Source of the DNA: Methanothrix sp.
GTDB taxonomy: Archaea > Halobacteriota > Methanosarcinia > Methanotrichales > Methanotrichaceae
Direction of reading: 5' to 3'
DNA length: 5,529 nucleotides
Assembly (NCBI GenBank): GCA_028708055.1
Contig: JAQVZT010000192.1
Location: 1-5,529, forward strand
A program made the translations under genes and the position numbers. The notes under the pieces are model-generated. The model saw only the letters and a program-made list of their open reading frames with translations, was not told where the DNA came from and did no database searches. Of this stretch, positions 5,368 through 5,529 are shown piece after piece (the stretch's first letter is position 1; each line of letters begins with the position of its first letter).

Positions 5368-5529
5368 ATGAGCGAGCTGGCATTTAAGGCAATTATTTAC
5401 AAAGATCTGGAAGATGTTTATGGACCCTGCGGATGCGGCATGAACCTGGCAACGCTGCCGGTGCTCCTTCCCCGTGATTGGGTGGTCGTGGAGCGCCCCG
5501 CTCAGGCGGAAAATGACGAGTTCTGCAAG
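5368..5529 (+). CDS. Unrecognised protein with an N-terminal CGCG motif, partial (C-terminus beyond window)
   Basis: The frame is open for 54 codons and runs off the window. The product starts MSELAFKAIIYKDLEDVYG, then PCGCGMNLATLPVLLP (20-35), DWVVVERP (37-44) and NDEFC (49-53). Cys21 and Cys23 form a CxC pair and Cys53 is a third cysteine, which could suit metal binding or redox chemistry, but I do not recognise the family and claim no function. No signal peptide is evident. The ATG at 5368 is preferred because GAGGAG ends 6 nt before it; the adjacent in-frame ATG at 5365 would leave only 3 nt. The frame is also open back to an ATG at 5320, but that stretch contains four TTA leucine codons, unlike the GC-rich codon use that follows, and would run over the likely TATA box. 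It is divergent from the histone operon. Confidence 0.6.
   Translation, partial: MSELAFKAIIYKDLEDVYGPCGCGMNLATLPVLLPRDWVVVERPAQAENDEFCK

Overview
The window looks like chromosomal DNA of a euryarchaeal methanogen, most plausibly a Methanosarcinales or Methanotrichales (Methanothrix-like) species. The evidence is a HMf-type archaeal histone, the archaea-only amidotransferase subunit GatE, an Orc1/Cdc6-family ATPase, TATA/BRE-type promoter sequences and Shine-Dalgarno motifs of the GGAGGTGA kind. The genus is an inference; no rRNA or tRNA gene is present to fix it. No mobile element, CRISPR array, tRNA or rRNA was seen.

Layout: almost everything reads on the minus strand, so the order of transcription is from high to low coordinates. 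An AT-rich divergent intergenic region (5094-5367) carries promoters in both directions. To the right, a plus-strand gene with an unrecognised Cys-containing product begins at about 5368 and runs off the window. To the left lies a tightly packed minus-strand cluster: possibly a 29-codon membrane microprotein (5096-5185), then an archaeal histone (4863-5093), gatE (2975-4858) and an Orc1/Cdc6-family gene (1854-2978). The spacings are 2 nt, 4 nt and a 4-nt GTGA overlap, so the genes are very probably one translationally coupled operon.

A second AT-rich gap (1711-1853) holds a candidate promoter for a phosphate-transport unit: pstC (802-1710), followed after 1 nt by pstA (from 800, cut off by the window edge). 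pstS does not precede pstC; pstS, pstB and phoU, if linked, would lie beyond position 1.

How the genes work: PstC and PstA form the membrane channel of a high-affinity phosphate ABC importer. GatE, with GatD encoded elsewhere, converts Glu-tRNA(Gln) to Gln-tRNA(Gln). The histone compacts DNA, and the Orc1/Cdc6 protein is a relative of the origin-binding initiators. The operon therefore joins chromatin, translation and replication functions.

The most unusual points are the divergent Orc1/Cdc6 (Asp-Asp Walker B, no sensor-1 Asn), the changed stacking-interface residues of the histone, the long extra membrane region at the N-terminus of PstA, and a perfect 21-bp interrupted palindrome in the divergent promoter region. 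I see no clear evidence of an entirely new multi-gene system.
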